Shown here: positions 41,928-44,804 of the stretch, in pieces
Layout of the letters: each line of letters begins with the position of its first letter
How positions within the stretch are numbered: position 1 is the first letter of the stretch
Source: a bacterium
GTDB lineage: Bacteria; Babelota; Babeliae; Babelales; Vermiphilaceae
Length of the DNA stretch: 44,804 nucleotides
Assembly: GCA_021833825.1 (NCBI GenBank)
Contig: JAKBEL010000022.1
Span: forward strand, 1-44,804
Reading direction: 5' to 3'
Translations under genes and position numbers: made by a program
The notes under the pieces: model-generated
The model's database searches: none
What the model was told of the DNA's origin: nothing
The model's input: only the letters and a program-made list of their open reading frames with translations

Positions 41928-44569
41928 TAAAATTGCTCTTCCCATAGAATATTAACATCTACTAAAGTACCATTTGCTTCTCCAACTCCACTAATAGTTA
42001 GAGTTTCACCTGGCAATAAAACAAGATTAAAAGTCTGATTAGGAAAAAGCTGTACAATAGAGCCATTACTTCTTCCAGAAGAAGGATTTATCAAGGCAGT
42101 TGTACCTCCTGAAAAGCTGCCTGTAGTTGAAACCTGCATTACTGAGTTAGTAGCATTAACATCAGTAAATGAAGTGCCAGTAAGTGTAGCATTTTTTATA
42201 AGCGAAATTATAGAGTACAGGTTATCAACGCTATTATTTCCTCCGCCAAAACCAACAATATTAACCTGAATTTTATTAGCTCGATTGTTAAATATTGTTT
42301 TATTTTTAAGAGCTAAAATAAAAGTAGGGGTTGTATTTATAGATTTTCCTTTAAGATTTTGCTTGAAGTATCTATAGGAACTATTATTAGGAGTTCCTAC
42401 AATGCCTCCATTCCAACTGACCGTCCTCATAGAAAGCACAGATGTTCCTGCTAAATTTTCCACTCGTGCTGTGATAGGCAAATAAGGCTGTGTTATTGCA
42501 GGAACTGACAATGTATTCAAAAAATTGAATGTATGAAATGTTATCCAAGCACCAAAACTGTTCATGATTTGAAACGTTATAATAGAAGCACCTGCACCCG
42601 CATAATTGATACGAAAAACATTAAGTAAGTTTGGACTATAATTAAATCCACTAGATCCTCTTCCATCAAGAGTGTCGCCATTGAATTGTGATTGAGGAAT
42701 AAAGGTATTAATAGTATTACTACGATAGGTTATGCCAAATGTTGCACCATCAAAGCCAACAGCAAAACCATCACTATAATCAATAGGTCCAATAAACTGT
42801 GACGAGGTAGAAGTAAATGAACCAGTGAATGCAACAGTAAAAAGGGCGTAAGCTTGATGTGCTGCGCGATATAAAATAGTATTGTTTGTCTGAAGCTGAG
42901 CAATAGAACCAGCCGATGGAGCTGTGCGCAATATAACCGAACTGTCTGATGTAGTGACGGTGCCCCCTCCTTGCGTATATGCAGTGGTTGTTGGAGGAAT
43001 ACCATATTGAAATTGGAGACTTATACTATCAATTCTATTATCAACTAATTGAGTTCCATATAAGGTGGTGAACGGTTGATTAGCAGTGGTTCCTGTACAG
43101 CATGCTGATAATGCAGAAAGTTTACTGTTTATAAGGCTGTTTAATGATGCTATGGGGCTAATGGTTGATTGCATAATATCAGTATTACTGTTAATAATAT
43201 TTACACTCGATTGTGTTGAACGATCAATGTTAAGATTTACATCAATTTTTGAAGATATAGTGGAGGTAATATTTGAAATATTAGTAATAGTTGATTGTAT
43301 AGTACTTGTTCTGGTATCAATTACATTAACAATGGATTGTACTCTTAAATCATTATTAGCTATTGAAGTAATTGCGCTACAAGGATTAATAGTATTAACA
43401 GCAGAATTAATAAAACTAACAGTTGAGAGTATAGTTTGATCAAGAGAAATATTAACATCAGCTTTTGATGATATTGCTTCATCAAGACTATAAATGTTAT
43501 TAACATTTGATGATATTATCTGATCAATGCTGTATATGTTATTGACTGTCGTTACAATGGTGCTTGTCCTGGTGTCAATAACCAAAAGCTTAGAAAGTGT
43601 TATTTGATCATTATTTACAATGTGTGAAAAAGAACTGCAATTCAAAGCAAGTTTATCAACTTTGGAATCAATTACTTGCACAATTGATTGAATAGTGCTC
43701 TCTATAGATGTATTAAGATCAATCTGAGAAGATATTCTTTGATCAATACTATATATACTGTCTGTTCTGGTATCAATAACATTGACCGTGGAAAGAATTG
43801 AAGTACTGCTATTGTCAATAACATCAAGATTGCTATTTAATGTTAAAACTAACTTATTTAAATTAGATACTGACGAATCAATACTTAACTCTTGACTATT
43901 GATATTTGAAATATAAGAAAGAATACTGATATCTGTGCTATAAATACTGTTTGTACGCGTATCAATTACCTGAACTGTTGATAAAATAGATTGATCATTT
44001 TGTGCAATTTGTGATAGCCCACTGCAGTTGGGGCTAAAATTAGCAATATCAGCGTTGAGGGCCATAACTTTTGAAAGGATTGTCTGATCGGTAGCAAAAT
44101 TGGCTTGCACTTTTGAAGATATCATTTGATCAAGGCTATACATGCTTGTTGTTCTTGTGTCTATCACTTCTACAGTTGAAAGAATCGAATTATCAGTATT
44201 TTCAATAAGATCAATGTTACTATTGATCGTGATATGAACAAACTGATCAAGGCCATTAAGCGTTGATTGAATAGTTGTATCGATTGAATTTATAAGATGT
44301 AGGTATGATTCTATACTTGCCAATAATGTAGAAATGTTTTCAATATCACTGATAATCGATAAAGATGGTAAAAAAGAATTGATAATGCATAGTTTTGAAA
44401 GAGTGGTTATATCAACCTCTAAGTCGGCAATAACATTATCCCAAACAGGAGTCCCATAATTTGGTAAAGTAGTAGCTTTCAATGGTAGTTGCAATGCTAA
44501 AGAAGATATATAGAAAATTACTATAAAAAATAATGTATAGATAGTTTTATAACTTTTCGGGGTTATCAT
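41927..44569 (-). CDS. Fibre-operon gene 1: secreted stalk-and-head protein
   Basis: The 880-residue product begins with a signal peptide (YTLFFIVIFYISSLA) and VWDNVIADLEVDITTLSKLC. In the stalk, VIDTRT starts at residues 136, 202, 265, 331 and 417 (numbered from the GTG at 44572), giving a 129-residue super-repeat (136/265, 202/331); cysteines at 183 and 312 keep the same step, a third is at 398, and CC at 491-492 precedes the head. The head (about 505-881) carries FQYGIPPTT, FTVAFTGSF, IGPIDYSDGFAVGFDG, ITARVENLAGTSVLSMRT and ends WEEQF. First gene of the operon; ATG at 44569 directly follows an in-frame GTG, with only a weak ribosome site. Confidence 0.88.
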   Translation of the reverse strand: MITPKSYKTIYTLFFIVIFYISSLALQLPLKATTLPNYGTPVWDNVIADLEVDITTLSKLCIINSFLPSLSIISDIENISTLLASIESYLHLINSIDTTIQSTLNGLDQFVHITINSNIDLIENTDNSILSTVEVIDTRTTSMYSLDQMISSKVQANFATDQTILSKVMALNADIANFSPNCSGLSQIAQNDQSILSTVQVIDTRTNSIYSTDISILSYISNINSQELSIDSSVSNLNKLVLTLNSNLDVIDNSSTSILSTVNVIDTRTDSIYSIDQRISSQIDLNTSIESTIQSIVQVIDSKVDKLALNCSSFSHIVNNDQITLSKLLVIDTRTSTIVTTVNNIYSIDQIISSNVNNIYSLDEAISSKADVNISLDQTILSTVSFINSAVNTINPCSAITSIANNDLRVQSIVNVIDTRTSTIQSTITNISNITSTISSKIDVNLNIDRSTQSSVNIINSNTDIMQSTISPIASLNSLINSKLSALSACCTGTTANQPFTTLYGTQLVDNRIDSISLQFQYGIPPTTTAYTQGGGTVTTSDSSVILRTAPSAGSIAQLQTNNTILYRAAHQAYALFTVAFTGSFTSTSSQFIGPIDYSDGFAVGFDGATFGITYRSNTINTFIPQSQFNGDTLDGRGSSGFNYSPNLLNVFRINYAGAGASIITFQIMNSFGAWITFHTFNFLNTLSVPAITQPYLPITARVENLAGTSVLSMRTVSWNGGIVGTPNNSSYRYFKQNLKGKSINTTPTFILALKNKTIFNNRANKIQVNIVGFGGGNNSVDNLYSIISLIKNATLTGTSFTDVNATNSVMQVSTTGSFSGGTTALINPSSGRSNGSIVQLFPNQTFNLVLLPGETLTISGVGEANGTLVDVNILWEEQF

Positions 44570-44689
44570 CACTTTACTTTATTACTCTCTATTTTTTTTG
44601 CTTTTTATCTTTTTTTCTTCGTGAGAAACCTACAATATTATTTTATAAAAAGCAAACTTCAAATAAATAATCATATTATAAAACAGTAG

Positions 44690-44804
44690 TTACGCAAATG
44701 CATGAAATATTCTCCAGCTCGAGTCATTGATTTTATAATCATTCCGATATTTTTTCCTAATCTCCCTAATGGCTTCATCAACAGTTTCATATGACTCTTG
44801 CATT
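44690..44804 (-). CDS. 3' end of a gene running off the window, unknown
   Basis: The minus-strand frame is open from the window edge to a TAA at 44690-44692 and encodes (from a possible ATG at 44803) MQESYETVDEAIREIRKKYR followed by NDYKINDSSWRIFHAFA. The composition is protein-like and charged-helical. It is probably the C-terminus of a longer gene upstream of the fibre operon, on the same strand. The 120 bp between it and gene 1 are very AT-rich and show no definite promoter or terminator. Confidence 0.4.
   Translation of the reverse strand, partial: MQESYETVDEAIREIRKKYRNDYKINDSSWRIFHAFA

Noticed and set aside
34075-44569. CRISPR-like or satellite array in the repetitive 3' region
   Set aside because: The repetition is in diverged, coding 3-4 spaced residue patterns in frame, not identical repeats with unique spacers.
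32816-44572. Integrated prophage
   Set aside because: Despite fibre-like proteins there is no integrase, terminase, portal, capsid or lysis gene nearby, and each protein has a Sec signal peptide, which phage tail fibres lack.

Overview
This window looks like chromosome of an AT-rich, host-associated Gram-negative (diderm) bacterium. Ordinary envelope and housekeeping genes (mreB, glmU, uppS, gpsA, pgsA-pathway pgpA, lspA, pheT, ksgA/rsmA, sbcD, comF) are mixed with many small secreted proteins of unknown function, secreted ankyrin proteins, a PF09820-type AAA-ATPase/nuclease and decaying gene copies. I infer a member of Candidatus Dependentiae (TM6) or a similar intracellular lineage from this gene mix and style; the window has no rRNA to prove it.

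Layout. 1-5.6 kb is an accessory zone. It holds three paralogous small secreted proteins (860, 2373, 5147) that share promoter, signal peptide, C-terminus and terminator but differ in the middle, a HEPN/MNT toxin-antitoxin pair with a broken second copy, an AAA-ATPase/nuclease and two further broken genes. 5.6-6.4 kb is a HigBA-like toxin-antitoxin operon with a clear promoter and palindromic operator. 6.4-8.7 kb is a minus-strand operon (membrane protein, uppS, gpsA). 8.8-14.7 kb holds two HAD-fold proteins, a secreted CxxC/coiled-coil protein, a LOG-family protein, an FKBP lipoprotein and a secreted alpha/beta-hydrolase. 14.7-18.5 kb holds a nested palindromic element, ksgA/rsmA, mreB, an outer-membrane barrel candidate and tRNA-Ser(CGA). 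18.7-21.4 kb is glmU-sbcD. 21.5-24.1 kb is a tandem pair of secreted ankyrin proteins made by a 1389-bp-period duplication, each with a 9-G tract inside its putative promoter. 24.1-30.7 kb holds two SurA/PrsA-like periplasmic folding factors, a small secreted protein and the operon pheT-lspA-pgpA-comF. 30.8-32.8 kb holds a secreted protein of unknown function and a fragment of a phosphoglucose/phosphomannose isomerase gene.

The last 12 kb (32.8-44.6 kb) is the most unusual part. Five tandem minus-strand genes encode secreted paralogs. Four have a long repetitive fibre-like stalk with recurrent VIDTRT motifs and regularly spaced cysteines, followed by a conserved C-terminal head of about 375 residues; the fifth is a head without a stalk. 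The genes are joined stop-to-start, and the codons for the conserved C-terminal WEEQF form the Shine-Dalgarno sequence of the next gene.

The picture is an organism that invests heavily in exported proteins (signal peptides, lipoprotein processing by LspA, periplasmic chaperones) and diversifies them by local duplication, modular exchange and possibly G-tract phase variation. Functions of the secreted families are not known from the sequence alone.
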